Shown: in pieces, positions 54,906-64,000 of the stretch
Position numbering within the stretch: the stretch's first letter is position 1
How the letters are laid out: the number at the start of each line of letters is the position of its first letter
From: Eleusine coracana subsp. coracana
Taxonomy: Eukaryota; Streptophyta; Magnoliopsida; Poales; Poaceae
NCBI GenBank assembly: GCA_032690845.1
Contig: CM064430.1
Span: 50,937,882 to 51,001,881 of the forward strand
Direction: 5' to 3'
Length of the DNA: 64,000 bases
The notes under the pieces: generated by a model
Databases searched by the model: none
What the model saw: the letters and a program-made list of their open reading frames with translations, nothing else
Told to the model about the DNA's origin: nothing
Program-made: the position numbers and the translations under genes

Positions 54906-56589
54906 GAGAGGGGCTGAGTTGGTGCCAGTCGATGGTCGTAATCACTGTACTTTTACTTGATATATATGTTTTCTTTTTGATGTTTTACTGTGTTGGATCA
55001 TCCGTTGCTATAAATCTAATGGTCCACAATCAAAGGTACCAATTAAAAGGTACATAACTATTGATGGAGGTACTTAAGTACTAAGGATAAAAATAATAAT
55101 TTCATTTGATATCTAATACGACATCAGCAGGTCAAAAAGTCTACGGAGAAAAAAAATCTTGCACCCTTCTACTTGCATTGTTTTATTGTCATCTACTTGG
55201 TTTTGATATGTCTTGGACAGAGCCAAGAACACATCCATGGCCCTAGGTGGTCATGGCGAGGCGCTGCTGGCAAAAATCTTGTGTTTTAGATATGAGCGTG
55301 CTAGCGCTTCCTATGATATTTAGTGGATTCATTACTACTTACATGCATATTGACGCATCTAGATTTTGCAAGTCATAATTTAAGATTAACAAGTGTTGAT
55401 GCATCTAGATTCCAATTCATGGTTTTCATCCATTCTTTCAATCTCATTATGTTGACTCATATGATGTGCAACTCATGTTAGTTGGAGTGATGCCTCTGTT
55501 GTATCTTTAGATAGCGAGAGCCATGACAATGAAGGATTGAAAGAAGGAAGACGAGTAGGACGCTACCGCCAGGATTGTAGGAATTTTGTTGGGCAACTTG
55601 CACCATATACAATGTTATATTTAGAAATCTTTTGCAAGTTATAGCTGTCAGAGAATATTGGTTGATGTGATATTATAGAAAAATTTTAGGGATCCGTTAT
55701 GGGAGTATTTATTGAAACTTTCCGCAATGTGGGAGTCAGTTACAGTGTAAGGGGTCATTTATTATGTATATTGAGAAAATGTTGAAATGATAAATGTGAT
55801 ATTATAGATTTTTCTGATGACAATTTGTTCATACTCGATTAAGTACATCATAAAAATCATATTGTTCCTCATCTCAACGAAAAACTCAATACCATATTGC
55901 ATAAATATTAGTGTCTGGTACGTGAAATTATGTAATCAAATAGATAACCATGTAAGCAGAATAATAATAATCGTTCACCCTACAACGAATTATGCAGAAC
56001 ACGATCCTAACCCCCCCCCCCCCCCCCTGCCACATTCAATTTGAGTCTGCTCCCAACGGCAAAGCCCTCTAATCCTTATCAATTGAGTCATTGTTACATA
56101 AAGAAACTAAGTAATTATACAATAAATCAGTACGTGATGGCATATAATTTGTGCCACCAGGGCTTCCATACTGTGCGCACAAGATTCTCACTCTAGGTCA
56201 TCCTCGTTGAAAGGCTCCTCACACACCGACAATAGCCCAATCACGTGCATCCTCCACGTACCTCTCCTCATCAAGATAAGAACATAAATTCATATGAATC
56301 AGAGAATGAACGGAGAAGAAAGTAAACAATCTCATCATTTACCTAACCAAAGAAAGGATTCTTAGTTGACACATTATTACCCACCTGTCATCGATTATGA
56401 TAATTTTTATTCCATACCTTACCCTTCTCCTAATAAACGGTATAGACTGAGGTACCTCTTAGTACACCTAAATACCGCGCAAACACCATAAAACTTCTCG
56501 TGTTTAGTTTGTTATTGGTAAATATTTTTGTGTGTTTTCTCATGATCTAGTTTAGAAATTCGTTGTCCTCCACACTTATATACACATAC
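54906..56589. other. Intergenic, no recognised feature
   Basis: AT-rich, no supported ORF on either strand. Contains a poly-C tract at about 56010-56026. Confidence 0.5.
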
Positions 56590-57205
56590 ATATCACACCA
56601 AGATCATGCCATCAGGATCTCAGTCCGATTGTGATGTGCATTGTGGCCACGGATTTGACACGCTGCTAGGATCTCTGATCCGTGGTGGCCTGCATCTCAC
56701 ATCGCCTAAGCCTGACTGTGTGTGTGACTGCTCTTGAATCTCAATGGTGCCTCCATGGCTCCATGTTTGGGGCAGAGGCCAGGTTGCCTTGTTTTTCTCC
56801 CGTGGTGTGGTGTTGGGGATCAATCGGGCGAAAGCCATCATTTTTTAGGCGCCGACAACAATGACATCATGGCACCATTTACTTTCATGAAGGCATTGTC
56901 ATAGAAACCATCCCTAATTTGGATCTCCGGGTTAAAACTTAAATTCGTGCATTTGGATGGGTATTGGTGTCATCTTTGATGTCATATTCTCCTTGGAGGC
57001 GTCACCTTGAAGATCCTTCCTAATTCGGGGTTGGTTGGTGGATCAAGTTTGTCTTTCATTGGTGTATTGTCTCTTGCAGTCATCAGCAGGTTTGCTGTTG
57101 TTATGAATGTTCCTGGACCTCTATCGTGAAGTTTGATGGGAATTCCTTTCCTCAGTGATGCCGTGTGGGTGGTTCTTGCTTCAATCAAGAGATGTAATTC
57201 ATCAT
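56590..57205. repeat. Unclassified, probably dispersed repeat
   Basis: A GC-richer block with internal echoes of one phrase (gacatcatggcaccatt, gtgtcatctttgatgtcata, cttggaggcgtcaccttg). The minus-strand ORF at 57296-56982 is Pro/Lys/Arg-rich and not recognised. It ends exactly where Copia-3 LTR similarity begins. It may be the 3' part of a non-LTR element or a non-autonomous transposon; I cannot tell. Confidence 0.3.
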
Positions 57206-57768
57206 CATCACCAGCATGAATGGTCCGCCAAAATTCGATCCCTTGCCTTGCGGGACGCGGCTTCCTTTTGCACTTTCTTTTTGTTGCGTATTTCATATAT
57301 TTAATTATGGAAACTGATATATTAATATGATAACCGACTCAGTTGCGGGACGCCCAACCCTAGTGGTTCCTCCCTATAAATACGTACGGGTACCACCGCA
57401 AATCATATCACGCAACCACCTAGGGTTTTGCCTCTCGCTACTGTTGCGCTGCCAAGTCTATCTTCTCTATCCCGATTGTCGGCGTGCACCGGCGAACGGG
57501 AGAGCAGGTCTCTGGAACCTTCATCCTCTACCCAGTCCAGAAGGAAACGTACGTACTCTTATCTTATATCATGTCTTTCATACTAGCTTTCGTAGTCTAT
57601 TTGTCTATGATGAATGTTGCTAGTATGGTAGATGCTATGCTTTTGTCTGGCCTAATAGACCTGTCTAGATTTTGCGTAGACTTGTATAGTTCATTATGCA
57701 ATTTGTTAATTATGCTTATGATTTATTTTTGGATTAATATAAAACTAGAAGTGCTAATTTATCCAACA
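57206..57768 (+). repeat. Copia-3 5' LTR, truncated
   Basis: Starts within the LTR at catcaccagcatgaatgg and ends ATCCAACA. It has a TATA box (tataaata, 57375-57382). The 177-bp segment present in the 3' LTR at 62869-63045 is absent here, with cctct at the junction. The usual Met-tRNA PBS is not found after 57768. Confidence 0.85.
57375..57382 (+). promoter_or_regulatory. Copia-3 LTR TATA box
   Basis: tataaata, conserved at 62714-62721 in the 3' LTR; likely core promoter. Confidence 0.6.
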
Positions 57769-57801
57769 ATCCAAAAACCTTATTGTACGCACTTTAGTTT
57801 T

Positions 57802-58599
57802 ATGGCTAGATTTGTCGATGCACTGAGACCAGAGAAATTCACTGACGTGCACTTCAAAAGATGGCAAGTGAAAGTCGCTCTGTGACTTACTACCATGAAT
57901 GTGTTCTAGGTGTCCACTGGCAAACCTGAAGGTGATCTCACTGCAGATCAGGAAAAGACCTACAGTGAAGCCAACAAAATATTCTTGGGTGTTGTTATTG
58001 GAGTTTTGGTAGATCATCTTCAGAACGTCTACATCCATCATACAGTCGCAAAGGATATGTGGGACGCTCTGATCGCTGACTATGGTGGTTCAGATGCTGA
58101 CGCTGAATTGTATATCATTGAGCAGTACCATGATTTTAAGATGGTAGATGGCAAATTTGTCGTCGTTCAGGCTCATGAGATACAGGGCATAGTGAAGGAA
58201 CTCGAATTGCTTAAGATCATCGTACTTGAGAAGCTTGTGGCTGGGGGCATCATTGCCAAATTGCCTCCAACTTGGAGGGATTTCGCCACTACTCTTAAAC
58301 ATAAGAGGACGAACATATCTGTCTCAGATTTGATCGTGTCTCTTGATGTTGAGGAGAAAGCTCGTGAGAAGGATGGACGTTCTAAAGTCAATGAGGGAAA
58401 CACTATTGCCAATATGGTGCATCAACCACAACAGTCTCATGGTAGTGGTGGTAAGGGCAAGGGCAAGAAAAATAGGCCTAAGCAGACCACTACCTTCAAG
58501 AAGAAGAACAAGGAGAAGGGAGCATGCTTTGTTTGCGGTTCTAATGAGCATTGGGCAAAGAAGTGTCCAGAACGCAAAGGAAGGAAGCCTCCACAGTAG
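57802..58599 (+). pseudogene. Copia-3 gag
   Basis: ATG 57802: ARFVDALRPEKFTDVHFKRW, with TGA at 57883 and TAG at 57907, both where relatives have Trp. The same frame then stays open: TGKPEGDLTADQEKTYSEAN, KDMWDALIADYGGSDADAEL, IAKLPPTWRDFATTLKHKR, VSDLIVSLDVEEKAREKD and a Lys-rich stretch. An intact CCHC zinc knuckle follows (CFVCGSNEHWAKKC) before TAG at 58597-58599. It would be the UBN2-type capsid protein. Confidence 0.85.
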
Positions 58600-58683
58600 A
58601 AGTCTGCGAACATGGTGACCAGGAGAAAATAGTGGGTATGGTAATTTACATATGTTTTTTCTGTATTACAATATACTTGTTGG

Positions 58684-59681
58684 TGACTTGATACTGGTGC
58701 TAATGTTCATGTTTGTGTTGATGCCTCTTTGTTTACTTCTTACCAGGTCGCCCAGGATTTCTCCGTCCTAATGGGGAATGGGTCACATGCTTCTGTTCAT
58801 GGTGTTGGCACGGTCGAGCTGAAGTTCACTTCGGGAAAGATTGTACAATTGAAGAATGTACAACATGTCCCTTCTATCAAGAAGAATCTCGTTAGTGACT
58901 CCTTTTGTGTAGGGATGGTTTTAAGGTAGTGCTAGAGTCGAATAAAGTTGTCGTGTCTAATAGTGGACAATTTATTGGTAAAGGCTATGAGTGCGGAGGC
59001 TTGTTCCGCTTTTCCCTTTCAGATTATTGCAATAAGTCTGTCAACTATATTTGTGATGGTGTTAATGAGAGTGATGCTAGTGTTTGGCATTCACGTTTAT
59101 GTCATCTAAATTTTGGTTCTATGTCTCAATTGTCCAGCTTGAATTTAATTCTAAATTTTTTCATTGTCAAAGGTTCTAAGTGCTCAAGTTGTGTGTAACC
59201 TAAACAACCTCGAAAGCCTCACAAGGCTGCAGAGGAGAGACACTTGGCACCACTAGACCTTATACATTCAGATCTTTGTGAAATGAATGGTATATTGACT
59301 GAGGATAGAAAAAGATATTTCATGACTTTGATTGATGATGCGACTAGATATTGCTATGTTTATTTGTTAAAAATGAAAGATGAGGCTCTAAAGTACTTTA
59401 AAATTTATAAGGCTGAAGTTGAAACTCAACTAGAGAAAAAGATCAAAAGAATTAGGTCCGATCGTGGTGGCGAGTATTTCTCAAATGAGTTTGACTTATT
59501 CTGTGCGGAACATGGTTTGATACATGAGAGGACGCCTCCCTATTCACCCCAATCAAACGGGGTTGCCAAAAGAAAGAATCGCACCTTGACTTACTTGGTT
59601 AATTCCATGTTAGACACGGCTGGATTATCTAAGGCATGGTGGGGGGGAGGCTTTATTGACATCATGTCATGTTCTAAATAG
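58684..59681 (+). pseudogene. Copia-3 protease and integrase N-terminal half
   Basis: The protease motif DTGANVHVCVDASLF is at about 58687, then LMGNGSHASVHGVGTVEL and NVQHVPSIKKNLVSDSF. A frame change at about 58925 leads to the pre-integrase VWHSRLCHLNFGSMSQLS and zinc-binding CSSC at about 59186, then a stop. The core (59244-59681) reads LIHSDLCEMNGI, LIDDATRYCYVYLL, RSDRGGEYFSNEF and PPYSPQSNGVAKRKNRTL. The third acidic residue of DDE appears as Lys (AKRKN where AERKN is usual). The frame is lost in a G-run at about 59640-59647. Confidence 0.8.
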
Positions 59682-60561
59682 AGTTCCCATGAAGAATAAG
59701 GAGAAGACTCCATATGAGGAATGGATTGGTAGAAAGCCATCGCTCTCTTACTTACGCATATGGGGTTGTTTGGCCAAAGTTAACGTGCCAATTAACAAGA
59801 AGCGTAAGTTGGGACCTAAAATTGTGGATTGTATCTTTCTTGGATATGCTCATCATAGCATTGCCTATAGATTTTTAGTGGTTAAATCAGAGGTGTCTGA
59901 TATTCATGTTAATTCATTAATGGAGTCTCGTGATGTTACTTTCTTTGAGAACATATTTCCTATGAAAGATTTACATAGCATGTCTAAATTATCTTCTGAT
60001 GTGATTGCTGGAACTACTCCTGAACCTAGTGCATTTTCTGACCATGCTGAACAAACACTTGAACCAATCCATGAGGAGATTGACAGTGAAGCTCCTAGGA
60101 GGAGCAAGAGACAAAGGACTGCAAAGTCTTTTGGTGATGATTTCACTGTTTATCTTGTGGATGACACTCCTAGAATCATTTCAGAGGCATATACATCTCC
60201 TGATGCAGATGACTGGAAAGAAGCTGTCCATAGTGAGATGGACTCTATTCTTTCTAATGGAACTTGGGAAGTTGTCGACAGGCCATATGGTTGCAAACCT
60301 GTGGGTTATAAATGGGTGTTCAAGAAAAAGCTTAAGCCTGATGGTACTATTGACAAGTATAAGGCTCGGCTTGTGGCTAAGGGTTATACTCAGAAAGAAG
60401 GCGAAGACTTCTTTGACACTTATTCACCTGTTGCTAGATTGACCACTATTCATGTATTACTAGCTCTGGCTGCCTCACATGGTCTTATCGTTCATCAGAT
60501 GAATGTTAAGACAGATTTCCTTAATGGAGAGTTGGATGAGGAAATCTATATGGATCAGTGA
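59656..60561 (+). pseudogene. Copia-3 integrase C-terminal part and RT fingers
   Basis: Continues after the G-run frameshift: SCHVLNRVPMKNKEKTPYEE, LRIWGCLAKVNVPINKKRK, DCIFLGYAHHSIAYRFLV and SRDVTFFENIFP, then a linker ending RRSKRQRTAKSFGDDF. RT begins with DDWKEAVHSEMDSILSNGTW, YKWVFKKKLKPDGTIDKYKA, SPVARLTTIHVLLALAAS and DFLNGELDEEIYMDQ, where TGA at 60559-60561 interrupts. Confidence 0.85.
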
Positions 60562-61719
60562 GATGGATTTGTAATAAAGAGTCAATAAGACAAGGTGTGT
60601 AAGTTGTTGAAGTCTTTGTATGGTCTGAAACAAGCTCCTAAGAAGTGGCATGAGAAATTTGATTCAACACTTCTATCAGCAAGCTTTTCAGTCAATGAGG
60701 CTGATAAATGTGTGTACTACCGCCATGGTGGGGGTCAGGGAGTTATACTATGCTTGTATGTTGATGACATACTCATCTTTGGAACAAATCTTGACGTGAT
60801 CAATGAGGTCAAGATTTTTCTGTGCCAAAGCTTTGATATGAAGGATCTGGGTGAGGCTGATGTTATCTTGAACATCAAGCTAATTAAAGGAGAGAATGGA
60901 ATTACTTTTATGCAATCTCATTATGTTGAGAAGCTCTTGAACCATTTTGGTTACAAGTATAGCAAGTATTCTCCAACACCTTATGATCCCAGCTTGATTC
61001 TTTGAAAGAATAAGAGAATTGGCAGAGACCAATTAAGATATTCTTAGATAATTCGATCACTTATGTATTTAGCCAGTGCTACTAGGCTTGATATCTTGTT
61101 TGCTGTGAGCAAACTAAGCCGGTTTACTTCTTGTCCGGGAGATGATTATTGGCGTGCGCTTGAGCAGGTAATGCACTATTTAGTTGGTACTATGGATTAT
61201 GGAATTTATTAATCTGTATATCCAGTAGTACTAGAGGGCTATAGTGATTCCAATTGGATATCTGATGCTGATGAGCTATATGCCACGAGTGGATATGCAT
61301 TTACTCTTGGTGGTGCTGCCGTTTCATGCAGATCATGCAAACAGACCGTCTTAACAAGGTCTACCATGGAAGCAAAGCTTACCGCACTAGATACAACTAC
61401 AGTTGAGGCCGATTGGCTACGTGAACTCTTGATGGACTTGCCTATTGTCGAGAAACCTGTGCCGGCAATCCTCATGAATTATGACAATCAAACTGTGATA
61501 GTCAAAGTGAACAATTCTAAGGACAATATAAAGTCATCAAGACATATTAAGAGACGTTTGAAGTCTGTCAAGAAAATAAGAAACTCCGGAGTCATATCAG
61601 TAGAATATATTTCAACTGGTGAGAACCTGATAGATCAATTCACCAAGGGGCTATCACGTAATGTGATAGACAGTGCATCGAATGAGATGGGTATGAGACC
61701 CATATGTGCTATTCCATAG
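60562..61719 (+). pseudogene. Copia-3 RT palm and RNase H
   Basis: KVCKLLKSLYGLKQAPKKWH, the YVDD site at about 60757-60768 (CLYVDDILIFGTN), FDMKDLGEADVILNIKLIKG and SHYVEKLLNHFGYK, with TGA at about 61003. Decayed SLMYLASATRLDILFAVSKL follows, then RNase H pieces (GYSDSNWISDADE, TRSTMEAKLTALDTTTVEAD, KSSRHIKRRLKSVKKI, LIDQFTKGLSRNVID) ending TAG 61717-61719. At least four stops break the region. Confidence 0.83.
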
Positions 61720-62260
61720 TGGTAACCCAACCTATGTGATCGGAGATCCCGTAAAGTATGACCTAGGAAGAACAAGCTATTGGTTAGCATAAGAGTAACC
61801 TTTTTATGACCCACTCGAGAAGCGATGCATTACTCTCGATATATATATGACAGGTTGGTTGTTGCCTTAATGTATTCAGTTGGCTTTAAATAGTGAAGAT
61901 GTTGTCCTACAGAACATTCTTGAATGAATACACCTATATAAGCCCGATTGTTGTAAGGTCGCAATCTGTGAGATTTGGGTGATCTCTATTAAGCTCATGA
62001 AAGACCAAGGGAGTACGACCTATATGCTCCACCCGCGGAGAAGCCTACTGGAGGTCTAGTATCAGTTATGACAGTAAGTGAAACTTGTTTGCACAAAACT
62101 TGCAATTCAAGGCATAACCCATTGTTCAAGTTGTGAATGAGTGTAGCTTATTGTTCTAGGTGGAAGTTCAACTTAACAATCTCCACTGAAAACACTGGTA
62201 TATTAAACAACAGTGGGGTGAGGCAAAGTCTAGCTGGGAATTTGAGATCTGGTGGGGGAT
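61720..62260. other. Copia-3 3' internal non-coding region and polypurine tract
   Basis: No ORF. Ends in the polypurine tract gatctggtgggggat (62246-62260), directly before the 3' LTR. Confidence 0.7.
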
Positions 62261-63284
62261 TGTTGGAATTATATGGGCTTGGCCCATTAATAATAATAAT
62301 AATTTCTAGAAAATCTCAAAGGCTCATTCATGAGTGGTGGGAGTATAAAGGTTTAGTCCCACATTGCTAATGAAGGTGGAGGGAGTCTAACTTATAAGGT
62401 TGGTTGCTCTAGCATCTCTTACAAGTGTGTGGATGGGAGAAAGGAAGAACACACACGCGCGCTCGCTCGCCTCGCCTCGCCTCGCCTTGTCGGGCCGGGT
62501 GGGGCGGGGCGGGGCATGGGCATGGGTGATGGGCGCAACCGCGCATCACCAGCATGAATGGTCCGCCAAAATTTGGTCCCTTGCCTTACGGGGGCGCGGC
62601 TTTCTTTTACACTTTCTTTTTGCTGCGTATTCCATATATTTAATTATGAAAACCGACGTATTAATATGGTAATCGACTCGGTTGCGGGATGCCCAACCCT
62701 AGTGGTTCCTCCCTATAAATACGTACGGGTACCACTATAAATCATATCATGCCATCGCCTAAGGTTTTGCCTCTCGCTACTGTTGCGCCACCAAGTCTAT
62801 CTTCTCCATCCCGATTATCGGCGTGCACCTGCGAATAAGAGAGCAGGTCTCCAAAACCTTCGTCCTCTGTGATCCTGCACCGGGAGAGGGCGAATAAGGT
62901 TTTTGGGAAGTGCTCTGCGCGACTGCTCGATCGCTTCCTCGTCTTCATCAAGCTCATCACCACGCTCGTCTTCCTCGTTGTCGAGTTAGTCTCACCCACC
63001 GTCGTCAACAATGTGACGGTGCTGCATGTCGTCGTCGCCTCCTCTACCCAGTCCAGAAGGAAACGTACGTACTCTCATCTTACATCATATCTTCCATACT
63101 AGCTTTTGTAGTCTATTTGTCTATGATGGATATTGCTAGTATGGTAGATGCTATGCTTTTGTCTGGCCTAATAGACCTGTCTAGATTTTGCGTAGACTTG
63201 TCTAGTTTATTATGCAATCTGTTAATTATGCTTATGATTTATTTCTGGATTAATATAAAACTAAAAGTGCTAATATATCCAACA
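62261..63284 (+). repeat. Copia-3 3' LTR
   Basis: 1,024 bp, TGTTGGAATT to TATCCAACA. Contains a CTCGC/CCTCG simple repeat at about 62459-62486, the TATA box at 62714, and the 177-bp segment at 62869-63045 that is missing from the 5' LTR. Confidence 0.92.
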
Positions 63285-64000
63285 ATTGGATCGTTGTTCT
63301 ATCCCGGATGATGTGAAAGAAAAAACACACGAAGTCAACCTTACCTAAGAAACTACATTCAAAGAGATTAAAGCTGCAGATACGAGATTTTATTCCTTTT
63401 TTTTCTTCCATCAATGTAATGTTTATTACTTCTGATGATGAGCGACTATTATCGATGGTTCTATTTAGTTGTAACTTTCTTGAAAGTAAAGGCTAATTCG
63501 GCTGTAGCTTCTTTAAGAGCCAAAGTTAAGATTAATGCAATCTTCTTATTATCTAAAAAAAGGTATCACCAGCAACTGAGCATTTGCTCATCAGCATTTG
63601 ATCGAGGTAAGGCCCTCTTTGGATCCTTCCTGCTTTTAATAACCTGGTTTTTAGAAACAGGAGTGTCTCCAAACAGGTCAGTTTTTATGCCAGTTTCTAT
63701 AAACCAGATTATGTAAATATTATGTAATTCACAACTTCTAAGAAAGAATTTAAAATATTATGGTAGAGTTAATATGACCAAATATATATACTACTAGCAA
63801 AATGTGTATGTATTGCTACGGGTTTCTACTAGCTAATATATTTTACGTAAGGGATTGCTTTATATGCAGCATTCATGTGGCGCGGACCTATTTTTAGATA
63901 TTGGAAAAAAGGATTCCAGTCTTTTGCAAGTTTTGCAAGTGGCCGCAAGTTCAACCTTATTTGTCATGCACAACCAGCCTTACCAGAGAATAAAAACCAA
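63285..64000. other. Intergenic, possible MITE edge
   Basis: AT-rich with no supported ORF. The word aaggccctctttggatcc at 63610 resembles a Tourist-type TIR, but no matching right end is visible in the window. Confidence 0.35.

Larger units (their letters stand above)
57206..63284 (+). mobile_element. Copia-3, Ty1/Copia LTR retrotransposon with truncated 5' LTR
   Basis: The 3' LTR (62261-63284) is complete, TGTTGG to CCAACA. The 5' LTR (57206-57768) lacks the first 283 bp and an inner 177 bp. Gag, protease, integrase, RT and RNase H are in Copia order on the plus strand. No TSD can be tested because the left end is lost. Many stops and frameshifts make it dead. Confidence 0.88.

Noticed and set aside
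62869..63045. The 177-bp difference between Copia-3 LTRs as an intron
   Set aside because: It starts with GT but does not end in AG, and has cctct at both edges, which fits deletion by microhomology better.
63590..63720. Tourist MITE near the right end
   Set aside because: Only one TIR-like word; no matching inverted end or TSD within the window.
1..64000. tRNA, rRNA, CRISPR, or bacterial or organellar insertion
   Set aside because: No cloverleaf-type, rRNA-like or regularly spaced repeat-spacer signal was seen. Everything recognisable is plant nuclear gene or transposon sequence.

Overview
The window is nuclear DNA of a grass (Poaceae), probably a panicoid. This rests on GC-rich first exons of an F-box multigene family, Stowaway, PIF/Harbinger, hAT-like and CACTA-type DNA transposons, and large nested LTR retrotransposons of types common in grass genomes, one with Sirevirus-like traits and palindromic ACCGGACCGTCCGGT motifs in its LTRs. 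The species cannot be fixed from the sequence. I see no rRNA, tRNA, CRISPR or bacterial feature.

The native layer is a tandem, same-strand (+) array of F-box/LRR-type genes that transposons have pulled apart. G1 is only a terminal exon (602-948). G2 (1631-8560) is a pseudogene split by a Copia element inside its F-box, a CACTA-like MITE and an hAT-like MITE. G4 has its F-box exon at 26405-26741 and its terminal exon at 50184-50510, about 23 kb apart. G3 (51277-53803) is the best preserved. G5 is a decayed terminal exon (54590-54905).

Transposon layers, left to right: Copia-1 (1679-6464, TSD gagtg) lies in G2. A solo LTR (10118-11070, TSD cgtaa) lies between G2 and G4. A PIF/Harbinger element (11411-26388, TSD cta) sits 13 bp upstream of the G4 start codon; it carries a Myb/SANT-like gene and a DDE transposase, and the transposase intron holds an 11-kb Ty3/Gypsy Tat-type element, Gypsy-1 (14437-25488, minus strand, TSD cttct). 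A three-deep nest fills G4: Copia-2 (27867 to about 50183, minus) is interrupted in its first gag codons by the Sirevirus-like Copia-4 (30188-50043, minus), whose left LTR holds Gypsy-2 (31977-41900, plus, TSD gtcgc). Gypsy-2 is an Athila/Tat-like element with gag-protease and an extra ORF but no reverse transcriptase or integrase. Copia-3 (57206-63284, plus) closes the window.

Almost all transposon coding sequence is broken, often at positions where the family has Trp (TGG read as TAG or TGA), as expected from cytosine-methylation decay. The least ordinary signals are paired GCGCCGATCGGCGC palindromes scattered through all parts of Gypsy-2; a spliced, TATA-led antisense gene inside Gypsy-1; a TATA box just upstream of the extra ORF of Gypsy-2; and a duplicated splice acceptor in the one F-box gene that may still work.
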